A DNA stretch of 10,166 bases, taken from the NCBI GenBank assembly GCA_046153015.1, contig JBJXGF010000024.1:1-10166 (forward strand). The letters run 5' to 3'. The translations under genes were made by a program, and so were the position numbers. The notes under the pieces are model-generated. The model was not told the origin of the DNA. It was given only the letters and a program-made list of their open reading frames with translations, and made no database searches. Shown here one piece after another: positions 1-5,153 of this stretch; position 1 is the first letter of the stretch, and every line of letters begins with the position of its first letter. The stretch comes from JBJXGF01 sp046153015. Its GTDB lineage: Bacteria > Actinomycetota > Acidimicrobiia > Acidimicrobiales > CAIXPF01.

Positions 1-246
1 GTCGAGGATCTGCACCTCGCCGGCGCCGGCCGTGGCCGCCACCGCGTCGGCGGGGTCGAGGAACCGGCTGATCGACTTGACCAGACGGGCGAGTCCGTCA
101 CGGTCGACCAGGTCGGCGCGACCGAAGTTGTGGATGATGCGAGCCTTCGGCATCTGCGTGTCGGGGTCGCGTTCGTTGTGGGCCAACGCCAGGTAGGCGA
201 CCTCGCTGCCGTCCCGGTTCCGGCGGCGCGTCTCCCGCAGGTACAT
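1..246 (-). mobile_element. IS1634-family (IS4-group) transposase, N-terminal part, cut by window edge
   Basis: The minus strand reads from an ATG at 246 without a stop to the window edge (82 codons). The N-terminus begins MYLRETRRRNRDGSEVAYL, followed by LAHNERD, ARIIHNFGR and LVKSISRFLDP. This is the recognisable start of IS1634/IS1549-type DDE transposases, in which a short basic segment and a 'V/I-x-x-FGR' strand precede the catalytic domain. The DDE residues lie outside the window, so completeness cannot be judged. No clear Shine-Dalgarno stands before the ATG. The right end of the element must lie between 247 and about 393, where TIR-like coding begins, but I could not fix a terminal inverted repeat without the other end. 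The family call rests on remembered family sequence, not on a search. Confidence 0.8.
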
Positions 247-393
247 GTCTACGACACTACGACATCCGCCAACTCACATCGAGCACCCCAGCACACGTCG
301 TGTGTCTACAGGTTTCGGGCGCTCCGGCCTTCCTGCAACCCCCTGACCAGCACAGACACGCCCGCTGACAGCAGAATCTGCCTACATAGTGCG
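247..393. other. Presumed IS right end; no gene recognised
   Basis: There is no convincing coding sequence here. The stretch separates the transposase start from the TIR-like remnant and should contain the right terminal repeat of the IS. A short inverted repeat (CACAC 292-296, GTGTG 300-304) is visible but too short to name as the terminus. The C-rich stretch from about 330 to 370 shows no similarity to the missing N-terminal part of the TIR-like domain in any frame I read. Confidence 0.4.
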
Positions 394-582
394 GAAGTCA
401 GGTATTTCATTGGACTGATTGGCAGGTCTCGGGTAATGCTCCTCAAGGCGGACGGAGTCGAACAACCGTCAGACCTCGATGGCGTGGTTTACACACCGTT
501 CGACGAGCATGGTGCCTGGAGGTTGGCTCTCGCCCGCGAGCTGGAGGCGGCAGGGATCTAGGTCGACCTCGGTCGACTTTGA
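394..582 (+). pseudogene. TIR-like nucleotide-binding (CAP12/Pycsar effector type, PF10137) C-terminal remnant
   Basis: One plus-strand frame encodes EVRYFIGLIGRSRVMLL, then GVEQPSDLDGVVYTPFDE and GAWRLALARELEAAGI. This follows the C-terminal half of the TIR-like domain PF10137 as I know it: a 'E-L-G-x-F-I-G-x-L-G-R' helix, 'V-E-x-P-S-D-x-x-G-V-x-Y', 'GAW+-x-x-LA+E-x-x-AG' and a final 'VDLN+L'. A TAG at 559-561 replaces the residue after AAGI. The same frame then continues VDLGRL to a TGA at 580-582, which matches the usual end of the family, so the TAG looks like a nonsense mutation very near the C-terminus. The N-terminal two thirds, including the usual NAD-cleaving catalytic region, are absent. 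Such proteins serve as NAD-degrading effectors in CBASS/Pycsar-like antiphage systems. The likely cause of truncation is the adjacent IS. I am confident of the domain and less so of the mechanism of loss. Confidence 0.75.
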
Positions 583-832
583 CTCAGCGATCGCGAGCTC
601 CGGCTGCCCAGCGAGTGCAGCGAAGCGGCCTCCCGTGTACACGTCACCACCTCGCGCCACCCAGTCCCATGAGCTCCAGAGAAGTGACCGAGGTGGCTCG
701 ACTCGGTCGTTCGGTCCTGGGGAAGATCGGGCGTCCTGACGGAGGCCCCGAGATGAGCCACACCCTTGCACCAACGGTGCGTGGCCGGGCGACCACCGCC
801 CAGCGAGTCAGGCCAGCCGTCGAACTATCCAG
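583..832. other. Non-coding or degraded stretch between the TIR remnant and the duplicated-module gene
   Basis: Open frames occur on both strands, but none resembles a protein I recognise, and none has a convincing ribosome-binding site with a sensible start. Two small hairpins lie downstream of the leftward gene cluster: GCACC-AAC-GGTGC at 768-780 and GGGCG-ACCAC-CGCCC at 787-801. They could be a weak intrinsic terminator for that cluster, but the stems are only 5 bp and no T-tract follows on the minus strand. No tRNA was seen. Confidence 0.35.
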
Positions 833-1359
833 TCAGATCGTCGGCACGCCGACGACATCGAGGTGGACAATCGAGTCGCCCCCAGGACCGTCGATCATGT
901 CGACGACACGGGCGAGAAACGGCCCAACGTCATCCCCCGCCACGAGCAGTGCCCCGGGCGTGATGCTCCCTGGATTCGCCGCGGCACTGAGGAACGTCCA
1001 CACATAGCCAGTATCGTCCACCTGATTCAGGTCCGCCGGGAGCGTCATTTCGGTGCGCGGATGCTCAGTCATGTCGAGAGAGATGCGAACGTTGCAACGC
1101 ATCGGCGTAGTCAAGGGGTTTCCGGGCAGCAGCTCCAGATGGACGACCGTGTGGCGGCCCCGCTGGGTGAGTGAGTGAGTGAGTGAGTGAGTGAAACCTC
1201 GCGAACACGGAATCACCCTCGTCTGCAGTGATGACGATAGCGCCGGGTTTGATGCGAGTCGGATCGCGAGCCTCGGACATGAGGGCGTACGGCATCCCTA
1301 ACTCGTCAATGTCCTGAACGTCGCAGGGAAATATCAATGTGAACTTTGGTGTCGCTCAC
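833..1359 (-). pseudogene. Unknown protein of two repeated modules, frame broken at a GTGA repeat (phase-variable or decayed)
   Basis: The coding strand starts best at a GTG (1359-1357) behind a strong GGAGGAGGT site. This GTG overlaps the stop of the upstream small gene in the form GTGA. That frame (MSDTKVHIDI...) closes after 17 codons. A second frame, entered around 1330, gives FPCDVQDIDELGMPYAL ... IKPGAIVITADEGDSVFAR. It then runs into seven TCAC units and ends at 1065. A third frame continues after the repeat with HTVVHLELLPG, then LPADLNQVDDTGYVWTF ... ITPGALLVAGDDVGPFLAR and SIVHLDVVG, to a TGA at 833. The two halves align with each other: P-x-D-[VL]-x-x-[IV]-D-x-x-G, then I-x-PGA-[IL], then F-[AL]-A-R, then VHL[ED]. 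The protein is therefore a tandem duplication of one small module. Restored, it would be about 173 residues. I do not recognise the family and assign no function. Two frame breaks favour decay; the location of one in a tetranucleotide repeat favours switching. Confidence 0.65.
1167..1194. repeat. Tetranucleotide tandem repeat (GTGA)x7
   Basis: Seven perfect GTGA units on the plus strand (TCAC on the coding strand) lie inside the duplicated-module gene. In the upstream frame the repeat is read as alternating His-Ser-Leu-Thr and leads to an early stop at 1065. Loss of one unit (seven to six), or gain of two, puts the upstream frame in register with the downstream half. Tetranucleotide tracts of this kind are the classic substrate for slipped-strand phase variation in other bacteria. 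Nothing in the window shows that switching occurs here. Confidence 0.95.
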
Positions 1360-1511
1360 GCGCCCACCTCCTCCGTTGCCGGTACGGTCCCCTCAACGTA
1401 GGCCCGAACCTCGCACGGAGGTTCTGCACACGCTGATCGCCACCATCGGCTCGCCTCATCGGGCGCGGCCTCCAGCCGCGCGACGTCCTCAATCGGCTGG
1501 AGGTCGCTCAA
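1356..1511 (-). CDS. Small unknown protein, 51 aa
   Basis: The frame is open from a TTG at 1511 to a TGA at 1356-1358. The product begins MSDLQPIEDVARLEAAPDE, continues with a distinctive SRWWRSACAEPPCEVRAYVE and ends TEEVGA. A GAGGGCGGCTC stretch just before the TTG could act as a ribosome-binding site. The frame fits between the antitoxin stop (1544) and the next gene, whose GTG overlaps its TGA (GTGA), a pattern typical of coupled translation. The start of the next gene also places its Shine-Dalgarno in the last codons of this one. Composition is acidic, with two Trp and two Cys, and there is no signal or membrane segment. I do not recognise the family. The overlap and spacing are the main reasons to call it a gene; the start codon is less certain. 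Confidence 0.5.
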   Translation of the reverse strand: MSDLQPIEDVARLEAAPDEASRWWRSACAEPPCEVRAYVEGTVPATEEVGA

Positions 1512-1543
1512 GAGCCGCCCTCGAGGGAACTGCCCAGCGACGG

Positions 1544-1852
1544 CTAGGCCGACAGGCGGTGAAGCTCGAACGACAGGCCCACGGCTCGGGCATAGCGAGC
1601 GAGGTGGTCGAGCGGAGCGTCGAGGTCGTTGTCCTCGATCGCCTCGACCTGGTCCAGGGTCAGGCGGCTTCGCCGGGCGACCTCCTCGACGGACAGGCCC
1701 TGGCGTTCGCACTCCTGCCAGAGCGCCGTCGTCATGCGGAACACCTCGCCCAGCTCGTCGAGACGCTGGCGATAGCCAGGCGAGCGCGCCTCGCCCGCCT
1801 CGATACCTTCCTCGAGGTCGCAGTGCTCGTCGTCGTGGTCGTGCTCGTTCAT
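1544..1852 (-). CDS. XRE-family (HigA-like) antitoxin, 102 aa
   Basis: From the ATG at 1852 the product has an acidic, histidine-rich N-terminus (MNEHDHDDEHCDLEEG) and then a helical segment (RQRLDELGEVFRMTTALWQ). A Cro/C1-type helix-turn-helix follows at about residues 52-94: GLSVEEVARRSRLTLDQVEAIEDND, with LDHLARYARAVGLSF after it (bases of the HTH: 1569-1699). In this family the protein binds the toxin and represses its own operon by binding the promoter. It lies 14 nt downstream of the toxin stop (TAG 1867-1869), the toxin-first order usual for HigB/Gp49-XRE pairs. A TTG at 1900 would add 16 residues and overlap the toxin by 34 nt. I prefer the ATG because the added residues are proline-rich and unlike the family, although its ribosome-binding site is poor. 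The gene is intact, unlike its toxin partner. Confidence 0.8.
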   Translation of the reverse strand: MNEHDHDDEHCDLEEGIEAGEARSPGYRQRLDELGEVFRMTTALWQECERQGLSVEEVARRSRLTLDQVEAIEDNDLDAPLDHLARYARAVGLSFELHRLSA

Positions 1853-1866
1853 CGGCGGTGGCAATG

Positions 1867-2234
1867 CTACCGGCGACGGCTCTGGCCACGCTGGCGCCAA
1901 TCCCGCAGCCTCGCCTCCGCCAGCTCCAGTTCGCGGTCAGGCGTCTTCTGCGTCTTCTTCTCGAAGCCCGAGAGCGCCAGCAGGATGTGCTGGCGATTGC
2001 CCTCGGCGGAGAACAGCAGCCGCCATGCCCGCCCGCTCCGCCTCACACGCACCTCGTACACGTCGCCTCGCAGATGGCGAGCCGCCGAGCGGCCGACCAG
2101 GGCCACCTCCCGCATGGCAACGCGCATTGCGAGGAGGTCATACGCGTCGAGATCGCGAAGGAGTCGCGAACCGGGTCGCCACTGGCGCTCGAACGGTAGA
2201 AGCGCCAGCGCCGCCTCAACGTTGGCTCAGCCAT
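1867..2234 (-). pseudogene. HigB/Gp49-like RelE-superfamily toxin, frameshifted near residue 24
   Basis: From the ATG at 2234 the product begins MAEPTLRRRWRFYRSSASG then DPVRDS, the expected first strand and helix of the phage-derived Gp49/HigB toxin family (PF05973). Near 2159-2164 the frame breaks. A shift of one base (one base appears to be missing) continues as LRDLDAYDLLAMRVAMREVAL, ARHLRGDVYEVRV, AWRLLFSAEG, HILLALSGFEKKTQKTP, ELELAEARLRDWRQRG and a basic tail. The 'GF.KKTQKTP..E...A..R' signature is diagnostic of this family, whose members are ribosome-dependent mRNA interferases. Repaired, the protein would be about 122 residues, the normal length. An internal ATG at 2127 could still yield 86 residues lacking the first strand, probably inactive. 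The break lies beside two copies of TCGCGAA (2153-2159, 2164-2170). Its ATG overlaps the recombinase stop (ATGGCTGA), so translation is probably coupled. Confidence 0.8.
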
Positions 2235-3309
2235 CGAGGATCCCGCCCAGGGACGCCGCCAGCGCTTCGTCGGCGGCGGCGAAGGCGTGGGCGTAGATGC
2301 GCAGTGTCACGTCGGGGGTGGCGTGGCCGAGGCGGTTCGCCACCGTGCGGACGTCGTGGCCGGAGCCGATGGCGACCGTGGCCGACCAGTGACGCAGGTC
2401 GTGCAGCCGCCACTCCTCGTCGATTCCTGCCAGCTTCCTGGCTCGGCGCCACCACCAGCCGATCGCGTCGGGCTTGGGCGGGTCCACCCCCACCGTGAAC
2501 ATCCACGGGCCGTACCGCTCGCGCTCGACCCGCAGCTGTTCGACCACCTCGACCGTCGCTGCATCCAATGTCAGCGTCCGCTCGATGCCGGTCTTGTTCG
2601 CCGCGTCCCGCACCTTCGGGCGGCCGTCGCCCCATGACACGACCTCGATGGCCGAGTCGATCAGTAGCCGGCCGTCCACGACGTCGGCCCAACGCATCGC
2701 CGCCAGCTCGGCCCGCCTCGCCCCCGTCACAGCCGCCAGGCGCAACGCCAACGCCGCCTCGGGGCCGATCTGCGCGGCCGCCGCCAAGACCGCTTGGACC
2801 TCGGCGAGCGTCATCGCTTTGCGGGGCGGGCGCTTGGTCGTCGCCACCCTCGCCAACCCGGCCACGTTGCGGGGCACCCAGTCCCACCGCTCTGCCAGCG
2901 CCAGCGCGGCCCGCAACACGTTGTGCAGGTTCCGCACGCCAGCATCGGCCAGACCTCGCTCACGCAACCTGGTGTGCCAACGCTCGACATCGCCGACCGA
3001 CAGCCGGGCCAGCGCCACCGAGGCCACCGGGTCGGCCTTGATCGAGCGCACCCGGCTGGTCTGGTCACGCAGCGACGCCGGCGCCCACGTCGCCCGGTTC
3101 CGCTCGACCCAGGCATCGAGCGCGTCACGTACCAGCCGCCCACCGGCCGACCGCGGCGGCTCGACCTCCATCGACGCCGCCACCGCCAACGCGTCGCGCT
3201 TGGTCCCACGCACCGTGCGCGACACCTGCGTCGGCCGACCGGACGCGCCGACCCCGGTGTACACCCGCACCTCCCAAACGCCCGGTCCTCGCTGCCGCAC
3301 CGTCGCCAT
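2227..3309 (-). CDS. Tyrosine recombinase / phage-type integrase, 360 aa
   Basis: The product has the three expected parts. An N-terminal arm-binding region (about 1-55) carries a VWEVRVYTGVGASGRPTQVSR three-strand pattern. A SAM-like core-binding domain (about 56-150) contains DALDAWVER and VRNLHNVLRAALALAERW. The catalytic domain runs from about 165 to 345. Catalytic residues are all visible: Arg198 in TGARRAEL, a likely Lys239 in NKTGIERTL, His303 and Arg306 in LHDLRH, His329 in RLGHATPDVT, and Tyr339 in RIYAH. The enzyme should therefore be active in integrating or excising an element. The ATG at 3309 lacks a Shine-Dalgarno; TAGTAT at 3319-3324 on the minus strand (read right to left) could be a -10 giving a nearly leaderless transcript. 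Its 3' end overlaps the toxin start by 8 nt. No excisionase was found next to it. The substrate site is not proven; see the candidate core upstream. Confidence 0.93.
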   Translation of the reverse strand: MATVRQRGPGVWEVRVYTGVGASGRPTQVSRTVRGTKRDALAVAASMEVEPPRSAGGRLVRDALDAWVERNRATWAPASLRDQTSRVRSIKADPVASVALARLSVGDVERWHTRLRERGLADAGVRNLHNVLRAALALAERWDWVPRNVAGLARVATTKRPPRKAMTLAEVQAVLAAAAQIGPEAALALRLAAVTGARRAELAAMRWADVVDGRLLIDSAIEVVSWGDGRPKVRDAANKTGIERTLTLDAATVEVVEQLRVERERYGPWMFTVGVDPPKPDAIGWWWRRARKLAGIDEEWRLHDLRHWSATVAIGSGHDVRTVANRLGHATPDVTLRIYAHAFAAADEALAASLGGILDG

Positions 3310-3323
3310 ACTGACGCGACGAT

Positions 3324-3344
3324 ACTAGGGATATGACTAGGGAT
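3324..3344. promoter_or_regulatory. Direct repeat ACTAGGGAT x2 in recombinase upstream region
   Basis: ACTAGGGAT occurs at 3324-3332 and again at 3336-3344, a 12-bp period, 15 to 35 bp before the recombinase ATG. Spacing of about one helical turn, and the overlap with a possible -10 (TAGTAT, minus strand), suggest an operator or recombinase/excisionase arm site that could control the leftward cluster. This is inference from position; the protein that binds it is unknown. Confidence 0.4.
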
Positions 3345-3389
3345 GACGCGATTCCGGCACGTCCGTCACGTGTTGCAGCGTCCGACAAA

Positions 3390-3408
3390 GCCTGCTGTAT
3401 CAGCAGGC
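3390..3408. repeat. Perfect 8-bp hairpin GCCTGCTG-TAT-CAGCAGGC
   Basis: An exact inverted repeat with a 3-nt loop lies about 80 bp upstream of the recombinase start. It has no following T-tract on either strand, so it is not a standard intrinsic terminator. It may be a protein-binding dyad or a remnant of a gene end. It lies between the recombinase promoter region and the acyl-CoA dehydrogenase-like fragment. Confidence 0.6.
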
Positions 3409-3427
3409 CACAGGCGGCGCTGGGAGA

Positions 3428-3493
3428 TCACGGGCTCTTGATCTGCTCGGTGCCTTCGAAGATGTCGACGATCTTCGAGCAAGGCACACGCCG
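3428..3493 (-). pseudogene. Possible acyl-CoA dehydrogenase C-terminal fragment
   Basis: On the minus strand, 3493 to 3430 reads VRVPCSKIVDIFEGTEQIKSP and then a stop. 'SKI.DIFEGT.QI' is the well-known C-terminal signature of acyl-CoA dehydrogenases, where the Glu and Gly-Thr lie near the FAD and the active site in many members. Only this 3' end is present: upstream (3494-3600) no further dehydrogenase coding is seen in any minus frame. It ends a little sooner than usual. The piece is short, so a chance match is possible, but six consecutive signature residues are unlikely by accident. It may be a gene end captured or left by recombination near the integrase. Confidence 0.5.
3456..3478. other. 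Candidate recombination core site: 8-bp inverted arms, 7-bp spacer
   Basis: TCGAAGAT (3456-3463) and ATCTTCGA (3471-3478) are exact inverted repeats flanking GTCGACG. This is the geometry of tyrosine-recombinase core sites: inverted arms around a 6-8 bp crossover region. It lies inside the dehydrogenase-like 3' fragment about 150 bp from the recombinase start, where an attachment site would be expected. It could equally be a by-product of codon sequence. The other attachment half was not found in the window. Confidence 0.3.
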
Positions 3494-3589
3494 AACTCCA
3501 GGGCCGGCGAGCGCACCGAGCCGGCCCCCGGCGCAACGGGCGGCGCGCCAGGCCGGGCTCTATCATCCCGCTACGCGATCCATTCCGAG

Positions 3590-3597
3590 GGGGGTCC
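3590..3597 (+). promoter_or_regulatory. Ribosome-binding site GAGGGGGG deciding the amidohydrolase start
   Basis: This purine run ends a few bases before the ATG at 3600 and supports that start over upstream in-frame ATGs (for example 3333), which lie in the recombinase upstream region and would add residues unlike the family. Confidence 0.6.
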
Positions 3598-3599
3598 TC

Positions 3600-4712
3600 A
3601 TGCTGAAGTCGTTGATCTCGGCCGATTCGCACATCGTCGAGCCGCCGAACTGCTACGTCGACTACATCGAGCCGAAGTACCGTGACGTCGCTCCGCGTTG
3701 CGACGTGAACGCCAAAGGCGCCGCGGCGTACACGATCGACGGACTGAGCAACCCGATCGCCGTGGGGATGCTGGCGGCTGCGGGGATGACCTTCGAGGAG
3801 GTCAAGGCGGCGCGGCGGTCGAGCTTCGCCGAGATCACCCGGGCTGCGTGGGACCCGAACGAGCGCATCGCCGCCCAGGAGCGCGACGGGGTGGGCGCCG
3901 AGATCATCTTCGCCTCGGTCGGCATGGTGCTGTGCAGCCATCCCGACTTCGCCTACAAGCGGGCCTGCATGCAGGCCTACAACCGTTGGCTGGCGGAGTT
4001 CTGCGCCGCCCAACCCACGCGCCTCTTCGGGCTGGCGCAGACCGCGGTGGCCTCGGTCGACGAGACGATCGAGGACTTCGTGGCGGCCAAGGAAGCGGGT
4101 CTGGTCGGCATGATGGTCACCGGCACGCCGCAGCACGAGGACTACGACCACAAGGACTATGACGCGCTGTGGGAGTGCGCGGTCGACCTCGAGCTGCCGA
4201 TCTGCTTCCACATCCTCACCTCGAAGGACTACGACGCCGCCACCGCCCTCAAGTCCCCCCGGGGCCACGGGGCCAACGCGTTCATGAACCTGATCCGCGG
4301 CGTGCAGGACATCCTCGGGCTGTTCGTGTTCGGCGGCGTGTTCGAGCGGCACCCGAAGCTGCAGATGGTGGTGGCCGAAGGCGACGCCGGCTGGGTGCCC
4401 CACTGGATGTACCGCTCGGACCACGCGGCGATGCGCTGGGGCACCTCGATGCAGCGCACGATCTCCAAGAAGCCGAGCGAGTACGTGCTCTCGAACGCGC
4501 ACTTCACGTTCCAGGACGACGCCACCGCGTACCAGATGCAGCAGATGGTCGACTCGAAGTGCCTGATGTGGGCGAGCGACTTCCCCCACACCGACTCGAC
4601 GTGGCCGCTGAGCAGCCAGATCCTGGCCGAGCAGACCAAGCACCTCACCGAAGAGGAGCGCAACCGCGCCGTGCACGACAACGCCAACGACGTGTTCCAC
4701 CTGGGTCTGTGA
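3600..4712 (+). CDS. Amidohydrolase-2 family metal-dependent hydrolase, 370 aa
   Basis: This is a TIM-barrel hydrolase of the amidohydrolase-2 (ACMSD-like, PF04909) family. Visible motifs are SADSHIVEP at the N-terminus (Asp9-x-His11, the usual DxH variant), LAEFCAAQPTRLFGLA, GMMVTGTP, Cys-Phe-His204 after a hydrophobic strand, GVFERHPKLQMVVAEGDAGW (Glu260), and ASDFPHTDSTWP (Asp327), with a final NANDVFHL in place of the family's 'N..RLF' end. In this family the His and Asp residues bind a divalent metal used for decarboxylation or hydrolysis of cyclic or aromatic acids; the substrate here cannot be read from sequence. Length is normal. No signal peptide is seen, so it is cytoplasmic. The cupin gene begins 10 nt after its stop, so the two are probably co-transcribed and may act in one catabolic route. 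Confidence 0.9.
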   Translation: MLKSLISADSHIVEPPNCYVDYIEPKYRDVAPRCDVNAKGAAAYTIDGLSNPIAVGMLAAAGMTFEEVKAARRSSFAEITRAAWDPNERIAAQERDGVGAEIIFASVGMVLCSHPDFAYKRACMQAYNRWLAEFCAAQPTRLFGLAQTAVASVDETIEDFVAAKEAGLVGMMVTGTPQHEDYDHKDYDALWECAVDLELPICFHILTSKDYDAATALKSPRGHGANAFMNLIRGVQDILGLFVFGGVFERHPKLQMVVAEGDAGWVPHWMYRSDHAAMRWGTSMQRTISKKPSEYVLSNAHFTFQDDATAYQMQQMVDSKCLMWASDFPHTDSTWPLSSQILAEQTKHLTEEERNRAVHDNANDVFHLGL

Positions 4713-4722
4713 GGGCGGCGAG

Positions 4723-5103
4723 ATGAGCGACGAGAAGCCGATCCGGCGCCTGGTGCGCGAGGCCAAGCCCGCGCCCTCCGAGTGGTTCACCGGCCGCGTG
4801 GAGATCGAAGCGATTCACGGGACGAAAGAGATCGGGCTCGCCCAGGGGCGGGTCCATTTCTATGACGGCGCCCACACCAACTGGCACCTGCACACCGGCG
4901 ACCAGGTGCTCTACTTCGTCGAAGGGCGAGGCATGGCGCAGGACCTCGGCGGCGAGGTGTTCGAGTGCCAGCCGGGCGACGTGATGCACGTACCGCCCGG
5001 CACCCGCCACATCCACGGCGCCATGCCCGGCCACGACGCAGTGCACGTGGCCATCACCCAGGGCGAGGCGATCTGGGACAACGATCCGCGCTATCCGAGC
5101 TGA
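4723..5103 (+). CDS. Small single-domain cupin protein, 126 aa
   Basis: This is a cupin_2-type beta-barrel. Motif 1 is at residues 49-68: G-AHTNW-H55-L-H57-TGD-Q61-VLYFVE-G. The usual glutamate metal ligand is replaced by Gln61. Motif 2 is QPGDVMHVPPGTRH at 83-96, followed by H98. His55, His57, Gln61 and His96 are the likely metal site. Gln at that position occurs in known cupin subgroups and need not mean loss of activity. The ATG at 4723 follows the amidohydrolase stop by 10 nt with a GGCGAG just upstream. The pairing suggests a shared substrate or an isomerase/dioxygenase-like step, but the reaction is not inferable. No signal peptide is present. Confidence 0.85.
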   Translation: MSDEKPIRRLVREAKPAPSEWFTGRVEIEAIHGTKEIGLAQGRVHFYDGAHTNWHLHTGDQVLYFVEGRGMAQDLGGEVFECQPGDVMHVPPGTRHIHGAMPGHDAVHVAITQGEAIWDNDPRYPS

Positions 5104-5153
5104 GCGAGGCCTCGGCGGTCGGGCGCCGCGGGCGTTCGCGATGGCGGGGCGGC

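Noticed and set aside
130..561. A 143-codon plus-strand frame beginning inside the transposase
   Set aside because: The first 85 or so residues are the antisense of the transposase and low-complexity sequence. Only the C-terminal part, kept as the TIR remnant, resembles a protein.
469..774. A 101-codon minus-strand frame across the TIR remnant and the gap to its right
   Set aside because: Overlaps the TIR-like coding on the other strand, has no ribosome-binding site or recognisable domain.
1356..1889. A 177-codon open frame on the minus strand opposite and overlapping the antitoxin
   Set aside because: Its first two thirds are an arginine/proline-rich shadow of the antitoxin in another frame. 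Only its last 51 codons make sense, and these are annotated as a separate small gene.
3333..3599. N-terminal extension of the amidohydrolase from 3333
   Set aside because: The 89 extra residues lack family similarity, cover the hairpin and the dehydrogenase-like fragment, and the ATG at 3600 has a clear ribosome-binding site and the family's first motif just after it.
3366..4790. A 474-codon minus-strand frame opposite the amidohydrolase
   Set aside because: Arginine/histidine-rich composition typical of a GC-rich antisense shadow; the plus strand has all family motifs.
5105..5114. Palindrome CGAGGCCTCG after the cupin gene as a terminator
   Set aside because: It has no loop and no T-tract, and such short GC palindromes are frequent by chance at this base composition.
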